A stretch of DNA of 64,000 nucleotides from DATJCV01 sp963707665 (GCA_963707665.1 CAVPQU010000018.1:1-64000), one strand, 5' to 3'; counted from the first letter of the stretch, positions 22,229 through 31,197 are shown. Numbers and translations are program-made. Notes: generated by a model not told the origin, from the sequence alone.

Positions 22229-22838
22229 TTATTGCAGCCGATTGACGTTGATCGTGAACACGAAGGAAGGCGGTGCCGGATTCATTTGCTGATTCCAGAC
22301 GATGGTGACGGTACCGCTGCCATCCGTGGCTGCGCGCCATTGGTTGAAGGCGGCTTGATTGGTTGTACTGGCGTGGGTGACAGGCGTTGCGCCCCACATG
22401 CCGTTGAGATAGCGATTGCTGACGATCTTCCTGGTGGTTCCATCATCCTCGCCCCAGACGGCGCTCACGTTGCCGGCGATGTCCACGTTCAGCTCCGGCG
22501 CGGAAGGCGTTCGAATTGGCGCCGGCCACCGTAACCGGAGTACTCCAGGTGCCGTTGCTGTAGCGGCTGGCGCGGACGCCGTAATAGGCGCCGGTATGTT
22601 GAATCCACGCGGCCGTGACGTTGCCGGCATCGTCGGCGACGACTGCCGCACGTTGTGGCGACACCACCTCACTGATTGTTTGCGGCGTGGCCCAATTGCC
22701 ATTGCTGTAGCGGCTCGCGCTGATCGCCGTGTTGAGGGCTGTCGACTGGTGCCCAACCGCGATGACATGAAAGCGGCCTGTGGCAGTAAAAATTGCTGAA
22801 AAGCGCCAGCTGTGTTTTAATTTGCAACCTTGTTGCAT
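22229..22838 (-). pseudogene. 5'-truncated repeat protein gene (one indel)
   Basis: About 200 residues in two frames joined near 22500. The translation contains repeats of about 50-60 residues: RYSNGNWATPQTIS ... DDAGNVTAAWIQ, RYSNGTWSTPVTV ... DIAGNVSAVWGED, RYLNGMWGATPVT ... DGSGTVTIVWNQ. These look like blades of a beta-propeller-like exported protein. There is no signal peptide, and the first residues already lie inside a repeat (TATGRFHVIAVGHQS), so the 5' part is missing. It ends INVNRLQ at 22229. I do not recognise the family. Confidence 0.55.
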
Positions 22839-22864
22839 GTATTTGCGCTTTCCAGGAATTCAAA

Positions 22865-23647
22865 ATTAACTCCACGCTCGTTTCGATTCTGCTCGCTACC
22901 ACCATTTCTGGGGTTTTCAGCATCAGCGCCGCCGCGCTGTTTTCGTTTTCGCTGCTGTCGAAAATGGTCGAGCGCATGGTCAGCCTGTCGGTCGGCATCC
23001 TGCTGGCGACTTCGCTCTTGCACGCGCTGCCGGAAGCCTTCGAATCGGATGCCGATGCCCATGCCCTGTTCGCCACCTTGCTGGCCGGGCTGCTGGGTTT
23101 CTTTTTGCTCGAAAAATTCGCGATCCTGCGCCATTCACATCATTATGAAGGCGATGGCCATCACCATGGGCACGGCCACGACCGGCACGAAGCCGGCAAG
23201 GCCGGCTGGATGATCCTGATCGGTGACGGCCTGCACAACTTCACCGACGGCATCCTGATCGCCGCCGCCTTCCTGGCCGATCCCAAGCTTGGCATCATTA
23301 CCGGCCTGGCCATCATCGCGCACGAAATTCCACAGGAGATCGGCGATTTTATCGTGCTCTTGAATGCCGGTTTTTCGCGCACGCGCGCCTATGCCTACAA
23401 CCTGATTTGTAGCCTGATGGCGGTGGTCGGCGGCATTCTCGGCTATTTCACGCTGGCGCGCGGCATGCAATGGATTCCGTATGTGCTGGTAGTGGCTTCG
23501 TCCGGCTTCATCTATATCGCGGTCTCGGATTTGATGCCGCAGATGCAGCGCCGCGCCACGCTGCGCGAGACGATTCCGCAAGTGCTGCTGATTGGCGTGG
23601 GCGTGGTGGTGGTATTCTTCCTGACCCATCACGCGCATCACGGCTGA
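22865..23647 (+). CDS. ZIP family metal transporter
   Basis: About 260 aa. Eight hydrophobic segments, with a histidine-rich cytoplasmic loop (about 100-125: HSHHYEGDGHHHGHGHDRH) and the two metal-pathway motifs HNFTDGILIA and HEIPQEIGDF in TM4 and TM5. It imports Zn or other divalent cations. No ATG or good GTG/TTG precedes the conserved start NSTLVSILLATTISG; the codon there is ATT (22865), seven bases after AGGA (22854-22857). An in-frame TTG at 22793 would add an unlikely Cys-rich leader. So initiation is at AUU, or a base is wrong, or the 5' end is damaged. Confidence 0.85.
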   Translation: MNSTLVSILLATTISGVFSISAAALFSFSLLSKMVERMVSLSVGILLATSLLHALPEAFESDADAHALFATLLAGLLGFFLLEKFAILRHSHHYEGDGHHHGHGHDRHEAGKAGWMILIGDGLHNFTDGILIAAAFLADPKLGIITGLAIIAHEIPQEIGDFIVLLNAGFSRTRAYAYNLICSLMAVVGGILGYFTLARGMQWIPYVLVVASSGFIYIAVSDLMPQMQRRATLRETIPQVLLIGVGVVVVFFLTHHAHHG

Positions 23648-23723
23648 GCGCGCCGCTGTGCATTGCTGTCATGGCAATCTGCCGGCGCGCGTCTGACCCA
23701 TTTGCGCCACCCGCATCGTCCAT

Positions 23724-26153
23724 ATGAATCAGCAGCTTTCACAACAGGCAGGGCACTCCGGCCGCCGCAGTTTCAAAGCGCGCATGATCATGCGCTTCGA
23801 TCGTTTCCTGAGTCGCTCGAGTACCGGGCGCCGGCTGGCGCGCGGCGGTCGTATCGGCGGCGTGCTGACGCTACTGGTGCTGGCGTATATCGGTTTCCTG
23901 ATTGTCAGCATGCCGACCATCGGCGACCTGCGCCAGGCGCGGGTCGCGCAACCCACGCAAATCCTGGCGAGCGACGGCAAGCTGCTCGACAGCTTCGCCC
24001 AGCAGCAGCGCGAACGGGTCACACTGGAGCAAATTTCACCCTACGTGATCGAGGCGCTGATCGCCACTGAGGATCATCGTTTCTACCAGCATCATGGCGT
24101 CGATTTTCGCGGTACAGCAGCAGCCATCGTGCACACCGCGCGTGGCGATACCCAGGGCGGCTCCACCATCACCCAGCAACTGGCGCGCAATCTGTTTCCG
24201 GATGAAATCGGCCGCTCACGCAACCTGAACCGCAAGGTCAAGGAAATCCTCACTGCCTTCAACATCGAACGCACCTACAGCAAGCGCGAGATTTTGGAAA
24301 CCTATCTGAATACCGTGCCGTTCCTGTACAACGTGTTCGGCATCGAACTGGCCGCGCGCACCTATTTCGACAAGTCCGCCGCGGAGCTGAATTTACTGGA
24401 AAGCGCAACCCTGGTTGGCATGCTGAAGGGGACGTCGTACTACAACCCGGTGGTCAACCCCGAGCGCGCGGTCAAGCGGCGCAACGTGGTGCTGGGGCAG
24501 ATGGTCAAGCGCGGCAAGCTGACGGAGGCCGAATTCAAGAAATTGCAGCGCAAGCCGCTGCGGGTGCATTTCAGCCGCCAGGTCGGTCCCGGTGGCAGCG
24601 CCGGTCATTTCGCCGCGTGGACTCGTAAATGGCTGATCGATTGGGCCGACCGCAACGACTACGACCTGTACGCCGACGGCCTGACGGTGCAGACCACGCT
24701 CGACTCATCCTTGCAGGAGGCGGCGACGCAGGCCGTAACGCGGCAACTGGCGGCGCTGCAAAACATCGCCGATGTCGAATGGGGCGTGAATTCGGCCGGC
24801 CTGATTTCCGGCTCGCCGGCCACCTATGCGCAAATGCGGCAGCGGATAGAGCCGTTCAAGTATTTCTGGAAAGCGCACCCCGAGCTGGCCGACGCCTTCA
24901 TTCGTGATACGCCGGAATACAAAAAAGCGCTGGAAGGCGGGCAGAGCGAGCCGCAGGCGCTGGCGGCGCTGAAGGCCGACCGCGACTTCATCGCGCGCCT
25001 GCACGCGGCCAAGACCCGGCTCGAAACCGGTTTCGTCGCGCTCGATCCGACCAGCGGAGAAATCCGCGCCTGGGTTGGCAGCCGCGACTTCCAGCGCGAC
25101 CAGTTCGATCACGTGGCGCAGGCCGAGCGCCAGCCCGGCTCGACCTTCAAGCCGATCGTCTACGGCGCCGCGCTGGAAAAAGGCTTCAGTCCCGAGCGGA
25201 CTTATCAGGATGCGCCGATGAAGATCGTCGCCGCCGACGGCACGGTGTGGCAACCGACCGACATGTCGGGCTCCAGCGGCGGCCCGATGAGCCTGCGCCA
25301 GGGCTTGATTTACTCGAAGAACACGATCACCGCGCAGGTGATGCAGGATGTCGGCCTGCCCGCCATCATCAGTCTGGCGCGCGCGCTTGGCGTCAACCGC
25401 AGCAAATTGGAATCGGTGCCGTCGCTGGTGCTTGGTACCAGCCCGGTGACCTTGCTGGAAATGGTGTCTGCCTATGCGACGCTCGCCGACCAGGGCCAGT
25501 ACCGGCAGCCGGTATTCATCCGCAGCATCACCGACCGCAAGGGCCGTGTGCTGGCGCAATTTTCCAGCCAGCCGAAGCGCGCGATGAGCGCGCCGGCGGC
25601 GATCGAGCTGACCGACATCATGCGCGGCGTGATCAGCCTGGGCACCGGTAGCGCGGTGCGCGCACGCTTCGGTTTGCAGGCTGACCTCGCCGGCAAGACC
25701 GGCACCACGCAAAACAATACCGACGGCTGGTTCATCCTGATGCACCCGAACCTGGTAGCCGGCTCGTGGGTCGGTTTCAACGATGCCCGCATCACGATGC
25801 GCAGCAGTTACTGGGGCCAGGGCGGGCACAACGCGGGTTTGGTGGTTGGCGATTTTTTCCGTGGCGCGCTGAAAGGCAAGTTGATCGACGCCAAGGCGCG
25901 CTTTGCATCGCCGCCGAAAGCGGCACCCGCGCCGCTGGAAACCATGCCGGAAGAATGGATCGATCCACCCGAGCAGGTGGCGGCCGATGCGGTCGATGCC
26001 AGCCCGGACAACCCCGGGCCATCCGTGCCGGACGGCGTGACGCCGCAAGGCGAGGACGGCTTGACGCGCGGATTGATCGAGATGGGGCGCGATCCGACCA
26101 CTGCAGCACACGTCGACGGCATTAGCGAGCAGGCGCCATTGCCGCGGCAGTAG
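23724..26153 (+). CDS. Bifunctional class A penicillin-binding protein (PBP1A-like)
   Basis: 809 aa. One N-terminal membrane anchor (IGGVLTLLVLAYIGFLIVSM), a GT51 transglycosylase domain (IATEDHRFYQHHGVD with the catalytic Glu; GGSTITQQLARNLF), then a transpeptidase with the SxxK motif in PGSTFKPIVYG, SxN in YSKNTITAQ, and KTGTTQNN. It polymerises and crosslinks peptidoglycan. A roughly 100-residue insert lies between the two domains, and a Pro/Asp-rich tail extends past the fold. The frame is clean. Confidence 0.92.
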   Translation: MNQQLSQQAGHSGRRSFKARMIMRFDRFLSRSSTGRRLARGGRIGGVLTLLVLAYIGFLIVSMPTIGDLRQARVAQPTQILASDGKLLDSFAQQQRERVTLEQISPYVIEALIATEDHRFYQHHGVDFRGTAAAIVHTARGDTQGGSTITQQLARNLFPDEIGRSRNLNRKVKEILTAFNIERTYSKREILETYLNTVPFLYNVFGIELAARTYFDKSAAELNLLESATLVGMLKGTSYYNPVVNPERAVKRRNVVLGQMVKRGKLTEAEFKKLQRKPLRVHFSRQVGPGGSAGHFAAWTRKWLIDWADRNDYDLYADGLTVQTTLDSSLQEAATQAVTRQLAALQNIADVEWGVNSAGLISGSPATYAQMRQRIEPFKYFWKAHPELADAFIRDTPEYKKALEGGQSEPQALAALKADRDFIARLHAAKTRLETGFVALDPTSGEIRAWVGSRDFQRDQFDHVAQAERQPGSTFKPIVYGAALEKGFSPERTYQDAPMKIVAADGTVWQPTDMSGSSGGPMSLRQGLIYSKNTITAQVMQDVGLPAIISLARALGVNRSKLESVPSLVLGTSPVTLLEMVSAYATLADQGQYRQPVFIRSITDRKGRVLAQFSSQPKRAMSAPAAIELTDIMRGVISLGTGSAVRARFGLQADLAGKTGTTQNNTDGWFILMHPNLVAGSWVGFNDARITMRSSYWGQGGHNAGLVVGDFFRGALKGKLIDAKARFASPPKAAPAPLETMPEEWIDPPEQVAADAVDASPDNPGPSVPDGVTPQGEDGLTRGLIEMGRDPTTAAHVDGISEQAPLPRQ

Positions 26154-26336
26154 CGGCTGCGTGCGCCAGAATGCTGTGTGTCGTAGGTGTAGGCAAGCGC
26201 CGTTGTCGCGCAGCGCCTAGCCACCGCTGTATGCGCCGGCTAAGCCGGGCAACGGATGATTGACCAGCAAGCAGTCCGCGGCATTTACCATTTCTGCGCG
26301 GAATCGGCGGTCCAATCGATATGCCAGTTGATTTCA

Positions 26337-26659
26337 TGAAGACTCGCCGCCAGCGCGTAAAAACCATCGCCTTGTTCGGCCTCACCCAGATTGTTTGTGG
26401 GGCAGCTTGTATTGCGCGTTCGCCATCTTGGTGCCGGAAATCTAGAGCGTAACGGGCTGGCGTGCGGAGCTGGTGTTCGGTGCATTTTCCTGATGCATCC
26501 TGGTCGCCGGCCGGCATATTGCTGGACCGTTTCGGTGACCGTTCGCCGTATCCCATTCTCGGGCTGTTGTTATTCTTTTCGCTGGCGTCGCTTGGCTTTT
26601 ATCTGGCAGCGATGAGGGGCGCTGTTGGCAGGGTAAAAGTGGACCGGAGCCCGGCCTGA
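26337..26659 (+). pseudogene. Decayed MFS transporter remnant
   Basis: Reading across frames gives the start of an MFS permease, KTIALFGLTQIVC then WGSLYCAFAILVPEI, an in-frame TAG (26454-26456), SVTGWRAELVFGAFS, a TGA in place of the usual Trp, CILVAG, then directly GILLDRFGDRSPYPIL and a hydrophobic segment LFFSLASLGFYLAA ending at 26659. A full MFS gene is about 1.2 kb, so roughly 900 bp are lost. Stops that replace expected codons plus a deletion point to real decay, unlike the single-base breaks elsewhere. The flanks 26154-26336 hold nothing recognisable. Confidence 0.65.
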
Positions 26660-26692
26660 TGCGCATTTTCAGGAGAGGGCGGGCTGCCGTCG

Positions 26693-28480
26693 TTACTGCG
26701 CGCCGCGCGCCACCGGCCGCGCCGGGTCGGCACACCATTCGCTCCACGAGCCGGGATACAGCGCGGCGCCCGGCAAGCCGGCAATTTCCAGTGCCAGCAG
26801 GTTGTGGCAAGCGGTGACGCCGGAGCCGCATTGCATGATGGCGGCGGCGGGCGCGGCGATCAATGCGCCGAATTCGGTCCGCAGTTGCGCCGCTTCCTTG
26901 AAGCGGCCGTCAGCTTGCAGGTTGTCCTTGAAGAAGCGGTTGCGCGCGCCCGGGATGTGGCCGCCGACGGCGTCCAGCGTCTCGTTCTCGCCGCGGAAAC
27001 GGTCTGGTGCGCGGGCGTCGACCACGGTGCGTGTGCCGCTCGCCAGGTTGGCCAGTACCTCGTCGGCGCTGACAGTGGCTCCCAGCGTCGGCCGCGCCTG
27101 TAGATTGCCGCGTGCACGCGCGGCCGGGAGCGCGCTGGTGAGCGCTCCCTGCGCGTTTTGCCATGCGTTCAGGCCGCCATCCAGGACCGCCACTGGTGCA
27201 TGGCCGAGCCAGCGCAGCAGCCACCACAGGCGCGCCGCAAACATGCCGCCATGGGCGTCATAGGCCACGACTTGCGATGTATCGTTGACGCCCCAGGCAC
27301 GCAGGGTTTCCAGCAGGGCTGCGCGCTGCGGCAGCGGATGGCGGCCGCGGAATGTGCCGTCGGCGGCTGGCGCCAGGTCGGACAGGTCGTGGTCCAAGTG
27401 CGCGAATTGCGCACCTGGCAGATGGCCGGCGGCCCAGGCGGCGCGCCCGGCGTCCGGATTGGCGAGGTCGTGCCGGCAATCGAGCACGACCCAGTTGGGA
27501 TCGGACAGATGCGGCGCCAGTTCGGCGGCGGCAATCAGCGTGGTGTAGACGGTCATTGGTGGCTTCTGCAAGTTTGAGGAACGGCTGGCTGCCGGTGCGG
27601 CAGCCAGCGTTGCCTGGATATTGCGGGCATTGTAGTACGTGGCGGCCATGCCGCTGACCAGGATTGCGGCGATCCCGAGCCAGCCCAGCCAGCCCGGCGC
27701 GTCGTGCCAGATCAGCACACCCCAGATGCTGGAGAAGACGATGCCGGTGTATTGCAGGTTGGCGGTCAATAGCGTATTGCCGAGGCGGTAAGCGCGCGTC
27801 ATCGCCATCTGCGCGGTAACGGCGGTGAGGCCAATCGCCAGCAACAGCGCGATACCGGTCGCGCCCGGCATGTGCCAGCCGGTGCGCGTTTCGATGAACA
27901 GCGTTCCGAACAGGCCAGCTACGGCGCTGGTCATGGAGAAATAAAACACCACCCGGTATTCCGGCTCACCCATCTGTCCCAGGCGCCGCACTTCGAGGTA
28001 AGCCAGCGCCGCCAGCATGCCGGAGGCCAGCGCCAGCAGGCCGCCGAACCATTGATCGGCCTGCATTGCCGGGCGCAACAGCAGCGTGACGCCGGCGAAG
28101 CTCAGGCCAATCGCCAGCACCAGGCGCCAGTCGAAGCGATTCTTGCGGCGCCACCAGCCAACCGCAAACAGGATGGCGGCGATCCAGATCGGCGACATGT
28201 AGTTGAGCGTGACTGCGGTGGCCAGCGGCAGCAAGGCAATCGAGTAAAACCACAGCCACAGGGCGGTGACGCCGACCGCACCGCGCCACAGATGATGCCA
28301 GGCCAGCGGCGTCTTCAGCGTGCCGCCACGCAGCCACATCAGGCCGTAGATGAACAGCATGCCGATGACGCCGCGAACCATGACGATTTCAGAAGTGGAA
28401 AAATAATCGGCGGCCAGTTTGACGCATACGCCCATGGCCGCGAACACGAAACTGGCGACCAGCATCCAGAGTGATTGCAT
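26693..28480 (-). CDS. EamA transporter fused to a 3-mercaptopyruvate-type sulfurtransferase
   Basis: One uninterrupted frame of 595 aa. Residues 1-290 form a ten-segment EamA/DMT permease (MQSLWMLVASFVFAAMGV ... GWLGWLGIAAILVSGMAAT). A linker of about 20 residues leads to Met309, after which a two-domain rhodanese of 287 aa follows (VVLDCRHDLANPDAGRAAW, DGGLNAWQ, VVDARAPDRFRGENE) with active loop QCGSGVTAC, as in SseA-type mercaptopyruvate sulfurtransferases. The rhodanese part has full family length, and no Shine-Dalgarno is visible before its ATG at 27556. So either a genuine fusion or a read-through of two adjacent genes. The physiological link is unknown. Confidence 0.82.
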   Translation of the reverse strand: MQSLWMLVASFVFAAMGVCVKLAADYFSTSEIVMVRGVIGMLFIYGLMWLRGGTLKTPLAWHHLWRGAVGVTALWLWFYSIALLPLATAVTLNYMSPIWIAAILFAVGWWRRKNRFDWRLVLAIGLSFAGVTLLLRPAMQADQWFGGLLALASGMLAALAYLEVRRLGQMGEPEYRVVFYFSMTSAVAGLFGTLFIETRTGWHMPGATGIALLLAIGLTAVTAQMAMTRAYRLGNTLLTANLQYTGIVFSSIWGVLIWHDAPGWLGWLGIAAILVSGMAATYYNARNIQATLAAAPAASRSSNLQKPPMTVYTTLIAAAELAPHLSDPNWVVLDCRHDLANPDAGRAAWAAGHLPGAQFAHLDHDLSDLAPAADGTFRGRHPLPQRAALLETLRAWGVNDTSQVVAYDAHGGMFAARLWWLLRWLGHAPVAVLDGGLNAWQNAQGALTSALPAARARGNLQARPTLGATVSADEVLANLASGTRTVVDARAPDRFRGENETLDAVGGHIPGARNRFFKDNLQADGRFKEAAQLRTEFGALIAAPAAAIMQCGSGVTACHNLLALEIAGLPGAALYPGSWSEWCADPARPVARGAQ

Positions 28481-28546
28481 GAAGGAAATGAAAAATGACA
28501 GAGAAAGGCCGCGCCTGAGAGCGGAGGATTTGCTTTATACTGACTG

Positions 28547-28606
28547 GGGTATTTTTAAAGGCGGTTACAGAGCCTGCGGAATTGCTGCAATTTTTGCTAT
28601 ACTCCC
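28547..28606. repeat. Inverted variant of the paired-heptamer element (copy F)
   Basis: GGGGTAT at 28547 and ATACTCC (reverse complement of GGAGTAT) at 28600, again offset by exactly 53 bp. Read on the minus strand it begins GGAGTATAGCAAAAATTGC, like the left half of copies B and D, but the far half is inverted. It lies 67-126 bp upstream of the EamA fusion start. Confidence 0.45.
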
Positions 28607-28627
28607 TAATCTGCGGATAGTGGCGTG

Positions 28628-29746
28628 CTACACCACAATCCGCGCGCGATACCACTCGTGGAAGTGCTGCATGCCGTCTTCCATCGGCGACTGGTACGGA
28701 CCAACCTCGTTTTCGCCGCGCTCCATCAGGATGCGCCGGCCGGCATCCATGCGCAGTGCGATTTCATCGTCCTCGATGCAGGTTTCCATGTAGGCGTTGC
28801 GCTCGGCGGTGATCAGTTCGCGCTCGAACAGCGCCACTTCTTCCGGATAATAGAACTCGACCACGTTGGTGGTTTTTTGCGGGCCTTGCGGCCACAAGGT
28901 GGACACGACCAGCACGTGCGGATACCACTCGACCATGATGTTGGGAAACAGCGTCAGCCAGATCGCCCCATGCTGCGGCGCCGTGCCGCCGCGAAACTTC
29001 AGCAACTGTTCCTGCCATGCACGATACTGCGCCGAGCCGGCGCGGGCCAGACCGTGCTTGACGCCGACCGTTTGCACGCTGTAGTCGGCGCCGAATTCCC
29101 AGCGCAATTCGGCGCAATTGACGAAGCTGCCGAGGCCGGGATGGAACGGCTCGACGTGGTAATCCTCCAGATAGACTTCGATGAAGGTTTTCCAGTTGTA
29201 GTCGCACTGGTGGATTTCGGTGTGGTCGTACAGGTAGCCGTCGAAATCGAGGTCCTTGGATACCGAGAGTTGCGCCAGCTTTTGCCGGACGTCGACGCCG
29301 TTCTGTTCGAACAGCAAGCCGTTCCAGTTTTGCAGCGGCGTCGACGGCAGGTTCAGGCATGGTGTTTCGCTAAAATGCGGAGCCCCGATCAGCGTGCCGT
29401 CCAGGTCGTAAGTCCAGCGGTGCAACGGGCAGACGATGTTGCGGCTATTGCCGCGCCCATTCAGCATCTTGGCCTGCCGGTGACGGCAAACGTTGGACAG
29501 CAAGTCGATGCCGTTCCGATTGCGCACCAGCATGCGCCCTTCGTTTTCCCATGCCAGCGTGCTGAAGTCGCCTTCGTTGGGGACCATCAACTGGTGGCCG
29601 ACATAGCGTGGTCCCGGCTGAAACAATTGCTCCAGCTCGTGCGCCAGCAAGGTGTCATCAAAGTAGACGTGGACCGGAAGTTGCGCATTGGAACGCGCCA
29701 GTTTGTCGATGCCAGCCAGATCGGACATCCTCACCCCCAAATTCAT
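28628..29746 (-). CDS. Rieske-type aromatic ring-hydroxylating oxygenase, alpha subunit
   Basis: 372 aa. The Rieske [2Fe-2S] ligands are CRHRQA and CPLHRW (CxH-X16-CxxH spacing), followed by the mononuclear iron site in EDYHVEPFHPGL and a C-terminal Asp. Electron transfer from a separate reductase is needed, but none is encoded nearby. The substrate is not predictable; such orphan alpha subunits act on aromatic acids, sterol-like or quaternary amine compounds. ATG 29746 was chosen; ATG 29728 (after a G-rich stretch) is an alternative. It diverges from xseB across a 276 bp spacer in which I see no further gene. Confidence 0.85.
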   Translation of the reverse strand: MNLGVRMSDLAGIDKLARSNAQLPVHVYFDDTLLAHELEQLFQPGPRYVGHQLMVPNEGDFSTLAWENEGRMLVRNRNGIDLLSNVCRHRQAKMLNGRGNSRNIVCPLHRWTYDLDGTLIGAPHFSETPCLNLPSTPLQNWNGLLFEQNGVDVRQKLAQLSVSKDLDFDGYLYDHTEIHQCDYNWKTFIEVYLEDYHVEPFHPGLGSFVNCAELRWEFGADYSVQTVGVKHGLARAGSAQYRAWQEQLLKFRGGTAPQHGAIWLTLFPNIMVEWYPHVLVVSTLWPQGPQKTTNVVEFYYPEEVALFERELITAERNAYMETCIEDDEIALRMDAGRRILMERGENEVGPYQSPMEDGMQHFHEWYRARIVV

Positions 29747-30022
29747 TTGCAGCAACAAAAGAGAGCCAGAATCGCAAAAACCAGGTTCAATCGCATTGAA
29801 TAGGAAATTTTGAACGGAACCGAAGATTATACCTTAGCCCTTTTGCTCAAACTCTGCGCACGGAGGCTCGGCGCGTCGCCGCGATGGCCGCTGGAAACCG
29901 GCGCCGCAGGGTTCGCGTTCCCTTATTGGCGGTGGCCGGCGGCGTATGTCGACCCATGCCAATCGAACCAGATCAGGTGGTTTGCTCTAAAATGACGGGC
30001 TACACTTCGATTCTGATTCGTT

Positions 30023-30280
30023 ATGGCCAAAAAACCCGTCCCGGTCGATTTGCCCGCCACGTTTGAACTGGCGATGGCGGAGCTGGAGCAGTTGATTGCA
30101 CGCATGGAAGCCGGCGAGCTGGCGCTGGAAGCCTCGGTCGCGGCGTACCAGCGCGGCGCCGAGTTGGTGCGCTATTGCGCGCAGCAACTGGAAAAAGTCG
30201 AAGGGCAGGTCAAGATCCTGGAAGGCGAGATGCTGAAGCCATTTGCCGTTGCCGATACCACTGGCGAGAACGGCGGATGA
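30023..30280 (+). CDS. xseB: Exodeoxyribonuclease VII small subunit
   Basis: 85 aa, helical. FELAMAELEQLIARMEAGELALEASVAAYQRGAEL is the full XseB motif region. It binds XseA to form the single-strand nuclease. It is the first gene of an xseB-ispA-dxs run; its TGA overlaps the ispA ATG. Confidence 0.94.
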   Translation: MAKKPVPVDLPATFELAMAELEQLIARMEAGELALEASVAAYQRGAELVRYCAQQLEKVEGQVKILEGEMLKPFAVADTTGENGG

Positions 30281-31197
30281 CGGCATGCATGGCGTCCGGT
30301 CCGGCCTTCGGCGACTGGATGGCGCAAGTCCAGGCCAGTATGGAAGAGTCGCTGTCCAGCTTGTTGCCAGAAGCAGCGGGCGCGCCGCTGCGCCTGCGGC
30401 AGGCGATGCGTTATGCGGTGCTGGACGGCGGCAAGCGGGTGCGGCCGCTGCTGGTGTTCGCTGCCGGCGAATTGTTTGAGGCAGCGCCCGCCGCGCTGGC
30501 GCATTGCGCGGCGGCGGTGGAAATGATCCATGCCTATTCGCTGGTGCATGACGACATGCCTTGCATGGATGACGATGCGCTGCGGCGCGGCAAGCCGACC
30601 GTGCACCGGCAGTATGACGAGGCGACCGCGCTGCTGGTCGGCGATGCGCTGCAGGCGCAGGCGTTCGTGGTGCTGGCGGCGGCGGATATCGCCGATCCGG
30701 CGCGGCAACTGGCGATGCTGCGGCTGCTGGCGCAGGCAGCCGGGGCAAACGGCATGTGCGGCGGGCAGGCGATTGACCTCGAGAGCGTCGGCCTCGACCT
30801 GTCGCTGGCGCAGTTGGAACAAATGCATCGATTGAAGACTGGCGCGTTGCTGCGCGCCTCGGTGCTGCTCGGCGCATGGTGCGGCAATGCCTGGTCGGCG
30901 GCCGGCATGGAGGCCGATACCGCGGCGCTGAATGCTTATGCGAACGCGATCGGTTTGGCGTTCCAGGTGGTGGACGACGTGCTGGATGCGACCGCGGATG
31001 CGGCAACGCTGGGTAAAACGGCGGGCAAGGATGCGGCTGACAACAAGCCGACCTATGTCTCGATTCTGGGTCTGGAGCAATCCAGCGCCCTGGCAGAAAA
31101 ACTGCGTGAGGACGCCCACCGGGCGCTCGCACATTTCGATGGAAAAGCGCGTCACCTGCGTGCACTGGCCGATCTGATCGTGCAGCGCAAGGCTTGA
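30277..31197 (+). CDS. ispA: Farnesyl diphosphate synthase (polyprenyl synthetase)
   Basis: 306 aa. Condenses DMAPP and GPP with IPP to FPP. It has the GGKRVRPLLVFAAGEL substrate-binding block, the first Asp-rich motif DDMPCMDDD with RRGKPT, the KT in HRLKTGALL, and the second Asp-rich motif FQVVDDVLD. ATGA overlap with xseB implies coupled translation. dxs, which supplies DXP for the same isoprenoid pathway, follows after 42 bp. Confidence 0.95.
   Translation: MTACMASGPAFGDWMAQVQASMEESLSSLLPEAAGAPLRLRQAMRYAVLDGGKRVRPLLVFAAGELFEAAPAALAHCAAAVEMIHAYSLVHDDMPCMDDDALRRGKPTVHRQYDEATALLVGDALQAQAFVVLAAADIADPARQLAMLRLLAQAAGANGMCGGQAIDLESVGLDLSLAQLEQMHRLKTGALLRASVLLGAWCGNAWSAAGMEADTAALNAYANAIGLAFQVVDDVLDATADAATLGKTAGKDAADNKPTYVSILGLEQSSALAEKLREDAHRALAHFDGKARHLRALADLIVQRKA

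Noticed and set aside
22793..22864. TTG start at 22793 for the ZIP transporter
   Set aside because: It adds a Cys-rich stretch unlike ZIP N-termini and lacks a ribosome binding site.
26173..26232. GCTGTGT and GCTGTAT 53 bp apart, a possible further element copy
   Set aside because: Neither heptamer matches well, and the A/T block and GATAAT core are absent.
26122..26556. 144-codon minus-strand open frame after PBP1A
   Set aside because: It is basic and low in complexity, and is the shadow of the MFS remnant on the other strand.
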